A DNA stretch of 64,000 nt from Isoetes taiwanensis (GCA_021234155.1 JAJEKV010000072.1:6123676-6187675), one strand, 5' to 3'; shown: positions 34,838-47,581, numbered from the stretch's first letter. Notes: generated from the sequence alone by a model not told the origin. Made by a program: numbers and translations.

Positions 34838-34999
34838 AGACAAAAAGAGGAGGATGCTGAACATCGATGCCTACATTAGCATCGTGAGCTAAGTCAAAAG
34901 AGCACAATCTCCCGTCGAAAGGAGAATCATAGTGACATAGGGCGCGCATAAAGCTGGAGGAGGACCACCCGCGATCTTGCAGCCCTAGCGGCTCAAAGG

Positions 35000-37900
35000 G
35001 GATGTCATGCGTCAACAAAAGGAACAACCAAGCTGAACAAGCTGCAAAGCACCCAAGGCCGACCGGGGCGAGCTTCCGGCTCCCTAGTATTCCGCGACTT
35101 CACCGGTTCCAGAAAGAGGAGATCATGATGGAGAGGAGACACATACCAAGGGAGGTACATCTCCGACTTGAAGGCCTATGCCAATGCTAGGGCAAGATCA
35201 AGAAGGAGAATATTTCCGTTCGAACAAAGAGTTCAGTTCGGTTTATTTGGAAATCAAAGGAAGGGCGGCTTGTGCTTCAATCAAGTAGTTCAAGTGGACC
35301 CGGACTCAAAGGATGGAGGGGCGACCCACCCGATGGCGATAGATCATTCAAATGCGACCGCGGCGGCGATGATATGTGCAATAGAGATGGCCACACTTCC
35401 GGACACATGGGAGGTATCTCGAAGAAAGCCCAAACACCAAGATCCACGCTTAGTCTGAGGAAAAGGGCCCGTGTACACACTAGTCACCTTCTCGAGCTTG
35501 AATGCATGCAAGGCCCGGCCGCTGCATCAATCAGGTGATCCTACACAAGCGATCAACGACGAGTCACATCTTTGACCTTGCAAGTACACACCTCGAGCAA
35601 TCACCACACCCCACACGCTGGGTAATACATCGAAGTAGGAGTAAATTCGATTCAAAGGGGCACATCGGGAAACATTCTTTGCAACTTCAGATGACGAGCT
35701 CAAATCAGACATGAACACCACTCCAACTATAGTAACAGCAATTCAAGGAACCTCGGAATCAACCAGAACAAGGAATATATAGCAAGCAAGAGGAATCAAA
35801 CGAGAGATGGGGTGGATGAGAACCTAAGGGAGTACATATATTTAGGAATTTCTTTTTAAAGGGATGAATTAAATCCCAATGTAAATGTGTCTATTGTATA
35901 TCTCGGGTGCCACACATATAGTGTAGAAACATGAGTTTAGAGGGTTTTATGAGTTTAACGCTAGATCAGGAAACTCCACCACTTCGACTGCCAAACGATG
36001 AAGCAAAGAAGCACAGTTATAGCCCAAGATCAAATTTTGAATAGTAGAGCAAGTACGAGGGAGAAACGACAAGAGCCCAAGCAAAGTTTCAACTCCAAAC
36101 ACTTCGGGAGGTGCCCTCAAGTAGAAGACCACTCGTCCAATACAATATCAACATGGGAAACAACACCGGTCATGTATCATCTAGGTTTTGCACCAGGACA
36201 TCTTCGAGACGCAACTCTACCTCTTGTGGCAGCGGCAATACTTGACGACCTTACGCACGAGTGTCCTCAAAAATAAAGAAGGAACGGCTAGACATCTTGG
36301 AATGTGACTCACGACCTCAAGCCGACCGACATCCGAGCCAAAGCGAGAAGGCAACATCTCGGCGACCATAATCCCACCTTGTGGTGATGTATGGTGATGC
36401 TTATGACACAAAGTGCTAGGTGGACATAAACTACGAAATATATCTTCTTGGCGAGGAGATAGGCATTCAACAACTTCGTGGTGATGGCTTCATCGGTACT
36501 CCTACCAATAATTAGAAGAGAAGAAGCCCAGCGTATCTCAATGTGGGAGACCTCAATGCCCAAAGGTAGAAGCATTGACACCTTAGCGACAAGGATAGCA
36601 ACTAAAACACCTTGCCGGGCAAGAAGAGTTCAAGACAAGGGCGGGTTATTCAAGAACAAAGTAGATCTAGGGGCGAGAAACTTCTTCAACTCAAGGATCA
36701 AGCTCTGGATCTATCATCCCGGCAGCATAGCCATCGGGGAGGAGAGCCACAATGCTTAAGCCCGCCATGGAGGCAGCTCAAGTATAGAGGATAAAAAGCC
36801 GAGAAACTAAAAGATGGAAAGTGCTAGCCATCGATCACTTCCACAAGCTCCTAGAAGCGCGAGGAAGCTTCGAAGCGGAGGGCCGCGATCAAAGTCACGG
36901 AAGGTACCACATGACAAGAAGGCGACATAGCACCATAGAGCGGCGGCGTCAAGCCATGTAATGACGGGGATCAAACAAGAAATAGATCGCAAGCTTCGAT
37001 GAAAGAAGCGACTAGGAAAACCGGCCCGCAATTGGGGTTCAAATAGAAACCTCATCAGGATCTGACAGCTTCGCATGCAACTTAGCGAACCCGAGGGGAT
37101 CAATGATTCGAAGGGCAACTAAGGAAGAGAACAACTCTTGGGAGTCTAGGCAAAGGTGCGCACAACTTCAAAATGCACCTCAAATAGCTTCAAACATAAA
37201 TTGAAGGGAGGACAACCTACGCCCAACAACAAGGTAGGAAGAGGACACGAATCTTAGAGGCATCAACGTCTGTTACATCTTTAGTTAGAGTGTGAAGCAG
37301 AAGCATGCCACGCCGTAGCCATTGGAGAACTCAAATGTATCGGCGGTCTACCCTCTCTTGTATGGTGGCGGCGTACAAGCGGGGAGGATATAGATCACGC
37401 AACACCATGCGCATTAGGAGGCACATCGACAACAACGCCATAGATGCGTGTGTGCACTCGGAGGAGGCACCAAGAGAATCTAATAGCCTTATTAGTACTT
37501 GTAACTGTGCAAGCTATAGACTTTGCACGAATACTCCCCTTGTTATCCCCTCCCTCCCATAGTGTAACAGATCAAAAGGAAGAGATGTCGGGCAATTCGA
37601 AGGGATGAAGCGATCAACATTCTCAACACTCTTCTGGCAACACAATATCGACAAGAGAAGGTGGAAGACGTGGATGGAGTGACACAACAATATCGGATCC
37701 GGAGCTATCCTTTAACCACCAAGATGAAGAATTCAGCAACGGGAGGACGTTTCTTTTCAACGACACCATCTTCAAGCTTTTTGGGAAGGGATATAGAAGA
37801 TTTTAAGTGGCCAAATACGCCATCAAAACCACCAGAAATGGGAGATCCTTAATGAAGAAGGGCAACCTCTTAATGGAGGAGAAGCAACCCTTCAAGGAGG

Positions 37901-38280
37901 TCGAAGTCTCGAGCAACTCGGAAGAACGTTACCTTGCGGAAGCAGGCAAGGGGTGAATGAGCTTCTACCAAGATCGAGGAGCTAGGATCATATAGTCCAG
38001 TAGGATAAGCTTATGGATGATAGCATCCATAAGGGGATTTGGAGGCATTGCCGGATATTCTTCGTTGAAAGGATTGCCCCAGGATTGGGCTAAGCGTCAA
38101 GGATTGGGAAGGAAATACATAGGAGTGACTAAAATTATACACGATTGTTAACAGGCATCCAACATATTGAAACCACTTGGTGAGATTGATCACCTCGCTA
38201 AGAAGGAATCATTACTAGGATAATTGTTGACCATGTATCATTAGAGTTTTTATGAGGTCAAATAAGGGCCTTGTAAGAAT
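35000..38280 (+). other. Degenerate internal region of C
   Basis: Plus-strand bias in scattered open stretches (35272-35538, 35998-36276, 36478-36759), but no domain that I can name. A cysteine/histidine cluster near 35340-35400 (CDRGGDDMCNRDGHTSGH) might be a decayed zinc knuckle. From 37860 to 38280 I see nothing definite. Confidence 0.3.
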
Positions 38281-38454
38281 ATATTAGGGGGGTTGCCACG
38301 TAGGATCCCGAACCTAGCTTCCCCCCCTCCATACCTAACTTTCAGTCTCCCCTAACCTAACTTCCCCTCCTCCAAACCTAACCTCGTACCTAACTTTGCA
38401 ATCATTATTTCCTAACGACCTGAATATTTGATGATTACATCTAAGATTATCATT

Positions 38455-38560
38455 TTCCCACCATCGAGCTTCAGCCATCGAGCTTCAGCGCCATCGAGCT
38501 TGCCATCGAGCTTGCCATCGCGCCATCGAGCGCCAACGATCTTGCCATCGCGCCCAAGCA
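38455..38560 (+). repeat. Short tandem repeat GCCATCGAGCTT
   Basis: About seven imperfect copies of gccatcgagctt and shortened forms, 130-240 bases before the start of the transposase-like gene. Confidence 0.7.
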
Positions 38561-38690
38561 TTGTTTGAATTCGAATTATGGCGGATTCTTGCTAGCAAAT
38601 CGAGCGAAATTTTTCAATTTTGCTCTGCTTGTTGGCAAGAATCTTCCTAATTCTAAGCTCCGCTCTGGTTCTCGGTCTTTTGCAACGTCA

Positions 38691-40316
38691 ATGGCAAAGG
38701 TATTTGGTTTCCGAGTTGTCATTGCATTCCTTTGAGTGTTCTTGGTTCTAATACTTCTGTTTCAGGATCAAACTAATTCCGAGGGTCAATTTAGAGTGCA
38801 AGTGCCAAAAGGATGCCTGCCTTACAGGAATAAGTTTACTTGGAAGCAACCAATAGATGAAGATGCATTGCGAGCTTCTGGAGCCATGAATATAGACCTC
38901 TGGGCTAAAGGCCAACTGTATCCTTGTGATCCTTTCACTCGAGCCCATCCAAACTTCCACTCGGCATCTGGTCTTATTGAATTTGCTTGTAAGGGACAGC
39001 AAGGGTTACTAGGTTACTGTAATAATTTGGTTAATGGTAATACTGATCCACATTTGTGTCCCATGTATAACTACTTGTATGGATTCAATTGCAAAGTTTT
39101 ATCAGATGTTAATCAGCTCCAACAGGCGAACTACTTGCTGTCTCAACAATGCGGCAAGCTCAATGAATTGGAGGTAGAAAATAAAAAATTGGTGACGGAG
39201 ATGAAATCACTGCAGTAATGAATGAAGAGGGTTGCGCAAGAAAATGACTCCCTTCACAAGCGAGTCAAACAAATGAAAAGAACTCCACTGGGGATCAGGG
39301 AGAGGGCAAGAAACCTGAAGCCCATAAATATATTAGCCTCTGAGGGTGGAGGCTCAAAAAAAAGGGTCATGGCTATAAAAAAGCTTGTTGATCCAAATCT
39401 TGCAGAAGAGAATCTGCTAATATTGCCCGTTTATTAAAGAAATTATTTATTAAAGATGATGTATTGAGAATGTTAAAGCTTCTTAGTAGCATTCAACTTA
39501 GGAAAGCTGTAGTACAGCAACTGTTGCAGGAGTTGGGGAACAGTCAAACCTCAGAATCAGTGCAAGAACTGTGTGACAATGTCGGAATAAGTAGGCAAGC
39601 TTATATTGCATTGTTCAGATGCTTGCAGGATGGCCTTAAACAACAAGGCATTACCAAAACTATTCTACTACCAAGGATGACTAGTGTGAGGACTTGTAGG
39701 TCATCGAGAAACAGACAAGTGCAAGAGCTTCTTGGTGACATGTATCAGCTGACCAGCAGTGTCAATTTGGATACATTGCCATCCTATACCAAAGGTAAGA
39801 AGAAGTCGAAGTTTGGTGATACTTTCTGCTTTAATGAAAATAACAATTGCTGGATAGACTTAAGTAGAATGCTTCAGCTTTTGGTTCGATTTTATGATAT
39901 GAAGGTAGAAGAGTGCGCTGGCAAACTAAGAATTGTTTTGAAGCTGGATGAAATGGAATTGGTGAAAGGCGAGAAGTACGAGAGGGTTTTACTGAGTCTA
40001 ATGAACAGAGCTTTGAATACAGGGAATGAAGAGTCAAATCTAGATGGTAAGTTTTCCATCCAGTCTGAAGATCACATTTGGTGGGTTGGTTTATTTCAGG
40101 TACCAGAGAAAAATCACAGTATACTGAAATGGATTTTTGATCAAACACCCATCCCCACAATGATTGCCTCTCATGGAATCGGAGAAAAACTTGCAGTTCC
40201 TGGATATGGTGAGTACGAGGTTGAATGGCATCTTGCTGCAGATTTGAAGACAATAAAATGCATGTACAGAATGAAGCATGGTGCTGGTAAGACTACTCAT
40301 GCTTGTCCCTACTGTC
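38691..40316 (+). pseudogene. Transposase-like gene remnant, truncated
   Basis: A plus-strand gene remnant with a plausible first exon ATGGCAAAG (38691-38699), a 66-base GT-AG intron (38700-38765) and a long coding part. Exon 2 (38766-39215) encodes a cysteine-containing region and a heptad-like helix (LNELEVENKKLVTEMKSLQ), then TAA TGA. The same frame continues to 39437. A one-base shift leads to 39464-40316. The latter includes LRIVLKLDEMELVKGEKYE, YEVEWHLAADLKTIKCMY and THACPYC. An aspartate followed by D-L-K and a C-x-x-C is reminiscent of DDE-type transposase-like proteins of other eukaryotes. That assignment is inference. At 40316 it stops abruptly against antisense gag of B2. Confidence 0.5.
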
Positions 40317-41005
40317 TCTCTCAACTTTGGCACATAAAGCCTTAGTCTCATGAATTCCTCTGTATATTTCTGGACTGATTTGTTGCCTTGCTGCAACCTA
40401 TAAAACTGCTGCATCATGTTGGACTTGTGCTCTCTTGGGACATAATGGCGCTTGAAAGCTTTAGCAAACTTCCTGAACCTGCAAGCATCCCTGCTTAAGC
40501 CATGGGCCTTGGCATAACCCTTCCACCAAATGTGTGCTGCTCCCTTCAGGTTGGTTGTTGCCACCCTGCCTTTATCCTTGTCCTTCATACCATAGGCATT
40601 GCCGTATTCACTCATTTCATCAAGCCAACCCTCTGCTTCCATACCTGATCTGTTTTCACCTGAGAATTGTTCGAGCTTCCTGGCCTTCCATACATTTCCC
40701 AATGCAGAGTCTACCTTCTTCTGGTAGTCTGAGGTTTTCGTCTCCTTGTGTCTGTCGTCTCTTCAGTTCTGCACTTGTTCAGCCTCCTCCTCGGAACCAG
40801 AGTCTGAGTCCGAACTTGAGTCAGAGGATTCCGTGCTGGGGGACCTCCTTCTCCTGCTCCTCTTCTTGTCCTTTTCTGCTTTCCGAGTTGATGCTTGGGG
40901 TAACTGGACACTGCCATCTGGGCCAACTCCTCCTTGTGCCGCTAAGAGAGCCTTTATCTGCTCGAGGTCCGTTCTCATCTGTGAAATTTCTTCCTCTGGA
41001 GTCAT
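40316..41005 (-). pseudogene. Gag fragment of B2
   Basis: Minus-strand gag starting at the ATG at 41005 (MTPEEEISQMRTDLEQIKAL), with a basic, serine-rich linker. One in-frame stop near 40763 interrupts it. The gag core follows in the same frame (AAHIWWKGYAKAHGL, FRKFAKAFKRHYVPREHKS, YTEEFMRLRLYVPKL). It is cut at about 40316, before the zinc knuckle, so all of pol and the 3' LTR are missing. It is the best-preserved gag of the B family. Confidence 0.85.
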
Positions 41006-41238
41006 GTCCCCAAATGCTTCATCTGAGGCTCCTTGCTTGGGGTGATGCAGGCGAGTCTATTCTTCTCTATTGCTCCGCCGTTGTTGTTCCCCTGAGCCCG
41101 GGCCTCTAGCTGCATATACAAGTAGTTCATGGCTATATGGTTAGTTTTATTTGTTCTCTTGCATTATATGTGTTGTTGGTATAGTTGCGGAACAAAATAC
41201 ATCAACAAAACATTTAAGTGCAAAAGAAATTATATTTA

Positions 41239-43331
41239 TCTTTATATTATAATGTTATTGTGTAAGTGTTGGACCCGACCCTAATTTGGGCGGCCCAGTT
41301 GATCAAATAGCGGTGCGGATGATGCCGTTAAAGCCCTTTTTAGCTCAAAAAAGGCCATGTGTTAAGCGCCTTTTTAGCTAAAAAAAAAAAAGCAAAAAAA
41401 AAAGGGTTTGGGCGTGCACCTAAAGCATTCCGGCGACTATGGTGAATGCTTTAGTTGTAGATACATTGAACTTTGGGCTGGGCTCCAACTCACGGAAGCT
41501 TAGCCATTACGGCCGTGGGGTTTTCTTTTGGAGTTTTGGATGAGGTTGAATGATGGGCGGTGGCAATTTCAAAGCGAGGGTTTGATTAAAGTAACTTCCC
41601 TCGTAGATGCTGGAGCATTTGCCCGGAGGCGGTGGGGTGGCGAGGCATCAACAATTTGATTTCCACTATTACGCTTTGCATTTACGCTCCCGAGATCAAA
41701 AATAATGGACTTCTTAGTTCCATTATTCCACGAACAATTTTTCTAATTTAAAACTTTGCCCAATGCTCCATGCCAATGATTATCGATATGGTACACTTCT
41801 GGGTAATTTTGAATTTTTCTTGGTTGTTTTTGCTTGCATGTATAGGTATGGTTCCGGCTTTACTTTGTTTGAAATTGTATGCGACTATCTGGCAAAAAAT
41901 CTCGCATGCTTGCCTTCTACCAGACCCTGAATCTTGCCATTACGTTGAGCGCTGTAAGAACAATTTGCCTCGGTGATGCTCATGCCACTATAGATGAATT
42001 GAGTTCAAAAGGATTGGATTTTATAGCTAAGATAGGAAGTGGAGAGCTCGGTAGCAATTACGCAACTCTTATAGTGAATTTTGATTGTGCTCTTCAAGGT
42101 GACTAACGACGAAATGGACAACATTTTAGCACCTGAAATGGACAACATCGGATGAGTATATAAACATGGCAAAAGCGGGGGTGCATTAAGCCCTTCGATT
42201 GTGCTTGAATTTTCCCTCTTCATGGTGACTAACGGATGGAGTCCTCATTTGCATTTGGCGCGAGAAAGATGAACACCATCGGATGACTATGTAAACATGG
42301 AAGGCGGGGTGCATTAAGGTCTTCTGCGGAGACTTCTGCGCTTGGTGTTCTCCATGCAGCCCGATTGATATGATAAGATTTTAGACACAAAGGCGGTTTT
42401 CTTGAGGATGGTATGCCAATCGGGTAAAGACTCATTCTCGGTAGCATTAATTTTTACATGCATTTGTTATTCAATCTTATCTGCGGAAGTTAAAGGCAAT
42501 GTCAATTGACCTTTCACGTAGCTTAGGGAAGGCAACTAGAGTTAAAAAATAAAGTTGTTACTTGGGGATACAATATAAGATCATTCACAATGATAGCATG
42601 TGATTGCCAAGATTAGAGGTCAAATGGAGATCTTCTTGCTTGCTGAAATTACGTTGTTTGTGTTGCCTTTTCAACTTGCATTTGTTTGAAGTTAAATTTC
42701 TTGCAAGCATCTCTAGCTTCTTTGAGATTACCATGTGTTGGACTTTACCATTTTTACGTCTTTTGATGCTTTCGATTGTTTCCACACACTTTGGGGAAAT
42801 AATTTGAGCAGTTGATCGTATCACGAAGATGCAAATTATGCCTATAAACTTCCGCGGTCGGTCAATGCATGAATTCCGCTAGCACATGCTCAAGGATGTA
42901 GGATAATTATAATTCTTTCTTTTCCATGTCGGTCAATGATGCCTTTATGGTGTAAAACCCTTTTCTACTTTTGTATTTGTATTCCAAGAAGATCCAACTA
43001 CAATGCATGTCACAAACTCTAACAAATAATATAAGCATTTTTTTTGAATACCTCCACTTTCTATTAAATAACAAACTCTAACAAATAATGAAATGATACA
43101 ATTTGGCAAATGACATAAAGGAGTGTTGTTTTTCATTGCAGGCCCCCAATCCATACTAAACTAACTATGTGCAACTATAAACCAAGACACAAAACACACA
43201 AGCCAAACTAATTAATTTCAACTATTGTAACTGCGCATTCAACTCATATGCAATGACAACTATATGAAGAAAACACATACGCCTCTTTTGGCATATAACG
43301 TATGCCCAGCAACGCTGGGCACCGTAACTAG
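41239..43331 (+). mobile_element. Non-autonomous Helitron
   Basis: Begins TC (41239) after an A and ends CTAG (43328-43331) before a T. A perfect 7-bp hairpin GCCCAGC-aac-GCTGGGC lies 7 bases before CTAG. These are the hallmarks of Helitrons. Removing 41239-43331 restores continuity with the undisturbed B1 sequence at 27020/27021, confirming both edges. No Rep/helicase coding was found. Inside are a 76-codon open frame (41879-42106) of unknown origin and an imperfect duplication around 42090-42330. Length is 2093 bases. Confidence 0.85.
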
Positions 43332-43378
43332 TATTATATAATATCGTAATACAAAATTTTCCGGGATCAAGAATCTAA

Positions 43379-44643
43379 CTATTTTTGAAATCGCCGGTAA
43401 GATGGGTTGTCCTCAAGGAACTTCTTAACTTGGGCCGTTCCTATCGAGCGCCCCAAGTTCCTAAGGACGATGGTTGGCGTCATACGCAAGGCGACACCAA
43501 CTCTTCTACTCTGCGGTTGGCCCGGTGTAGGCCTTTGATTCTGCCAATCTTCCCTGCCGTCGGGGGGCCGCGGCCCGAAAGTCGAAGAGGTCAAGTGCCA
43601 TCGCCCTCTTGACTAAAACGGCATAGTCGACATTTGCGGCTATTCGAGCATGCTGAGAAGCCAGAGAGGAGGTGCAATGAGCATGAACACTCCTTCTTCC
43701 CCGGGGACTGAATTTGTGGTGTATCACGCTATTCTCCTATCGGCGGGGGGAAGGTAGTACCTCGGCGACGTCATTGTCATTGTGTGTTGGCGACTCTCCT
43801 CTGCTTGGCCTCGGCTCTATGCCTTAAAGGCGTGTTGATGAAACTTCTATCTCCGTCATTTCTTGGTAGTCCACGATTGTCGAGTCGACCGCGATGTCGA
43901 TCCACTGCTCCTCTTCTTTGGAGGTGGTGTCGAGGAGCTTCGGCATCAAGATGCTTTCGTGGTCTTGCCGCCAGATCCCCATCGTTCACGGAGGCGAGGA
44001 ACTCCTCCTCCGTTAAGCGACTCTCGGCGCTTCCATCATTTGCACGATGTTGCTGTAGGCACGGATGTGGGAAGTCGACTCCCACGTATAGGTGTCGGCT
44101 TCCACGACTTGAGCGGAAAGTCACGAGACTCCCGGACGATGAAGTCGTCCAAATCGACTTCTTGTAGTTGTCGCGGCAACTTCGTCAATCGGAACTTCGT
44201 TCTCCCACGCATTCGGGAAGGTTCTGGATGTCGCTGAGGAGTAGATACTCCTCACCGTGGATGATGATAGGGGCTAGGCTTGTGATGCCTAGCCCAAGTG
44301 GGGGAGCGACTCTGAGGGTCTGCCGGCTCCGCTCGTAGTTGGCTAGCTCCTCTTCTGCTTGCCGCCGTTCCTCCTCTGGGTCGAGCTCCGTGTACTCGTC
44401 CTCTTCCGATTCTTCTTCTTCTGCTCTTCCTTCTTGTTCTTGCTGGTACTGCAAAAGCATCTGCTCTGCTGCGGAGGCTGCTATGGGTCCACCTCCATGG
44501 GAGGGATAGAGGTTCCCCCGATTGGGTTTTCTGCATGGTGGGAGAGGAAAATGGCTAAGGCGGCGGTGTAGGAGAAATACTTGATCCTTCCAAGCTGTCG
44601 GGGACCATGTAATCCCCGGCAGCCTCATTGCTTTGTTGGTCAA
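43379..44643 (-). pseudogene. ORF2 of B2
   Basis: Counterpart of ORF2 in A and B3. The upstream open part, 44185-44643, contains LYPSHGGGPIAASAAEQMLL, an acidic stretch, a helical E/R-rich stretch, then PPLGLGITSLAPIIIHGEEYLLLSDIQNL (the lineage block is HGEEYLLLSDI). The C-terminal part at 43379-43594 ends VKKFLEDNPSYRRFQK. At least two frame changes lie between. The protein has no known domain. Its position before gag and its conservation in three element copies suggest a real element-encoded product. Confidence 0.6.
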
Positions 44644-45226
44644 GTACTTGGCGATGTCGGGACATCACCCAAAGAGGCTGCTTGAAGGATGGACGGGGGA
44701 ACAAAATAGCCCGTGCAAGGGGGAGCTGCACTAGGGAGGTCCTACCTAGCTTGGAACTCTGCTAAAACTTGTCTATATCTTTGGGGTTGCATTCGAGTGG
44801 CTTGGACATCTATTTCTTTCCCAAAGACTTCGGAAGATGTCATTGACATCAGCCTCGGCGGCATGGAGCCTTTGGAGGCTGTACCATCGCTTTGAAGTCG
44901 GCCGGTGGCCATTGATCTAGTGAAGAAGAGACTAGCAAACAGATGCAAAAGTGCCTCAGGGAGCTGGAAGATCGCCTAAACAGTCGAGAGCAAACTTGTA
45001 GGGTGCTAAGTGAGAAATGGGGGACCTATTTATAGAAAAGGGGAAAACCCTAATTTGTGGATGACTTAGAATTTTACCGGGGTTGGGCAACTCTGACCTA
45101 TTAGGAGGTGCAAATGAGAATTTGATGACTACTTTTAGGGTTTGAACATGCTAAGATTAGCTAATGAACCTATTGCAACAACTGGAGGTCATTTGGATAT
45201 GACATGGTGAAGAAAATGCTGAGAGA

Positions 45227-45492
45227 TCTCACACGTTGCGCCCAGACCGATAATGAAAAGTTCATTTTCTGCCCTGGCGCGACGTGTGAGACATTGGCTC
45301 TAAATGGGCTAAACTCGACCAATTTGGGTGATCTAAGGGTCTAATTCTACTGGACTCGTCGAGTTAGGCAGAATTGACCCCTTATTTGGTCAATTTGGAG
45401 CAGTTTTGGGCATTTTTTGGGCATGGTCTCACACGTTGCGCCCAGCCCGAAAATGAAAAGTTCATTTTCTGTCCTGGCGCGACGTGTGAGAC
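45227..45492 (-). repeat. Two hairpin modules between ORF1 and ORF2 of B2
   Basis: Modules at 45227-45291 and 45426-45492. The second is near-perfect, with outer arms GTCTCACACGTTGCGCCCAG and CTGGCGCGACGTGTGAGAC and an inner stem GAAAATGAA-aag-TTCATTTTC. The two copies are almost identical to each other. Confidence 0.85.
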
Positions 45493-45683
45493 ATCATCTC
45501 AATTTTGCTCAAAATGTCCATTTTAACTAAAACAAGAGCCAGAATTCTATAACTTAACTTAATTAAGCTAGATTAGACACATTAATTAGCCAAAAACTCT
45601 TTACATTAACAAAATTTTCTATTATTTACAAAATTTTTATGGGCGTTCTCCCTTGATGTGTCTAGCAAGATGCATATCCTGCC

Positions 45684-46969
45684 TCATGAGTGTGACCCTC
45701 TTCGCATGGTATGCGGGCGTGGAATCTTCAAAATGCTTGCACCGGTTTTTGCTTTCTGCCTTCCTCGGGGGGCAGCAACATCTCGTCGGTCACCCTCATA
45801 TCCGTGTTGTACTCTTGCATAACCTCTCGGACTAGGCGTTGGAACGGTGCGCGGGGGATCAAAAACCCATTTACGCTGAAAGTGCCTGATCTCCTTCAGG
45901 GCTCTTATCTCGGTCTCCTTCCTGCCCGTTCTCCTCTTGCACGGTGGTCTAGGAGCCTTGGGCCCCGGTGGTGGCGGCCCGAGTGCGGCTCTTAAATCGG
46001 TGCCCACCTTGATGGTCCGTACCCTGTTCTCTGATAGTATCGTTATATGCCTCCCGCCGCCATGAAGGCGTTGTGTTCCCTTATCTTCTTTTGATAGACC
46101 TTTCACGGGGTCTATCCGTGCGCCCTCGTTGTGGCGCGGTGCTTTGACCCTATCCCGTTGGGTAGGGTGGGGCTTCGGTGCGGGGCTGCTCACCTTTCGG
46201 GTGCTACACCTTTCTGGTACTACCTTCTCCCCAACCGGGGTTTTGAAGAGCTTGCCCCTCGGTGTTGGGGGCGTAATCTTCGTTCGAGTCGTCGGTGGGG
46301 CCGAGTGCAGTGCTGATGATGGCTTCGTTGATGACTAAACCCCTTACCGCTCAACCCTCCCGCATTTGTTCTTTTGCCCGCCTTTATGCCCTTAGCCTTC
46401 CTCTTCTTGACTGCTTGCGGTTTGTGCTCGGCTCCTCCTCTTGCCTCTTTCTCCTCCTTTCTCGGCGGCGCTCTTTGGCTTCGTGCTTTTTGATCCAAGC
46501 CGCGAGCTCCTCCTCCTCGGCTGGCTCGACTCCCTCTGTCCTTCTCGTTCCTCAGCCTTCTTCAAACGAGCCCAAGCTTCAAGTTGCTCCTCGATGGTTG
46601 GCTACCTCTGCTCTTCACGTTCCTCGGCCACCCGATCTTGTTCCTCTTTATTCTTCCTCATCTCCTTGTCGACTTCTTCGAGCATCTTTTGCATGATGTC
46701 TGGCTGCCCTTCGCCTAGGACCTCTGTTCCCTTGTCCGGTCGCATCCTCCCTCTCGCTCTTTGGGATCCCCGGCTTTGGTGTTCGTCCAGAATCGCCCCC
46801 CCACTCGATGAAGGCCCGGCCATGCACGAGAAAGCTCTGTATTCTCTGTATCAGGGCAGGGGATCATGGGCGCTGGAAGATTCGCACGGGCGGGGCTTCT
46901 GGCGATCTGCTTGTCGGGCCATATTTGGCGGTTCGCCCGATCCGGTTGTCGCGAAGATCGCCTTGGCAA
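45684..46969 (-). pseudogene. ORF1 of B2 (charged protein)
   Basis: Minus-strand coding region in several frames. 46602-46823 encodes MAGPSSSGGAILDEHQSRG followed by a strongly charged helix (LEEVDKEMRKNKEEQDRVAE). 46220-46498 is K/R-rich. 45684-46193 reads PPPPGPKAPRPPCKRRTGRK with further basic sequence. The composition suggests a coiled coil followed by a basic nucleic-acid-binding tail. No domain was recognised, and the frame is broken about every 200-300 bases. Confidence 0.5.
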
Positions 46970-47105
46970 ACGAGAGCAGATTCCTAAGGAATAACGCGGA
47001 AATGGGGGGGTTCTACATCTATTTATAGGTAGGCCATTTTAGGTCAAATTTCAAACTACCTTTTTGGGTCACCTAAAACACCTAAAACACCTAAATTTAA
47101 GCATG

Positions 47106-47388
47106 GTCTCACCGTTTAGCGCCCGGGGCCCGATAATGAAAAGTTCATTTTCGTCTGGCCTGTGACGTGTGAACTATAATAAATCGATGCTAAATTTTAT
47201 ACTTTCTAAGCATGTTTTTAGAAATGTAATGTACCAATTCTAACTAATTCCTAGCTTAAAATTAGAATTATCAAGTTATTTCTCTGAAATTCATGACTTT
47301 TTAGGGTGTTTCGAGCTGAATGTCTCACACGTTGCGCCCAGCCCGAAAATGACATTCTCATTATCTGTCCTGGCGCGACGTATGAGAC
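47106..47388 (-). repeat. Two hairpin modules between primer site and ORF1 of B2
   Basis: Modules at 47106-47172 and 47322-47388. They have the same arms as those at 45227-45492. The second has an inner stem variant gaaaatga...tcattatc. The first is damaged at the outer arms. Confidence 0.8.
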
Positions 47389-47581
47389 CATCCTACTTTT
47401 TGAAGGTTTGGCTCACTAATTTTTAGTCTTTTTATGTTTTCATCCATTTTAACTGTTACTAGCTTAGCATCTACTACAAAAACGAGAAAAAATTTTCCCA
47501 TTTTTCGAGGTTCAAGAATCCTATCAAGTTAGTACTACTGGGAGCATGGTCAGTGCTTTGCTCTTGGTCTCCAAGAACATT

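Larger units (their letters stand above)
33355..38280 (+). mobile_element. Degenerate plus-strand chromovirus relative, element C
   Basis: A truncated 5' LTR (33355-33976, the last 620 bases of a B-type LTR) ends in ATCACA and is followed by an intact primer site. The internal part to about 38280 is plus-strand and degenerate. A start-like frame at 34668 is followed by scattered open stretches. I could not identify gag or pol domains with confidence, and no 3' LTR was found. The right boundary is a guess from the change in composition. Confidence 0.55.
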
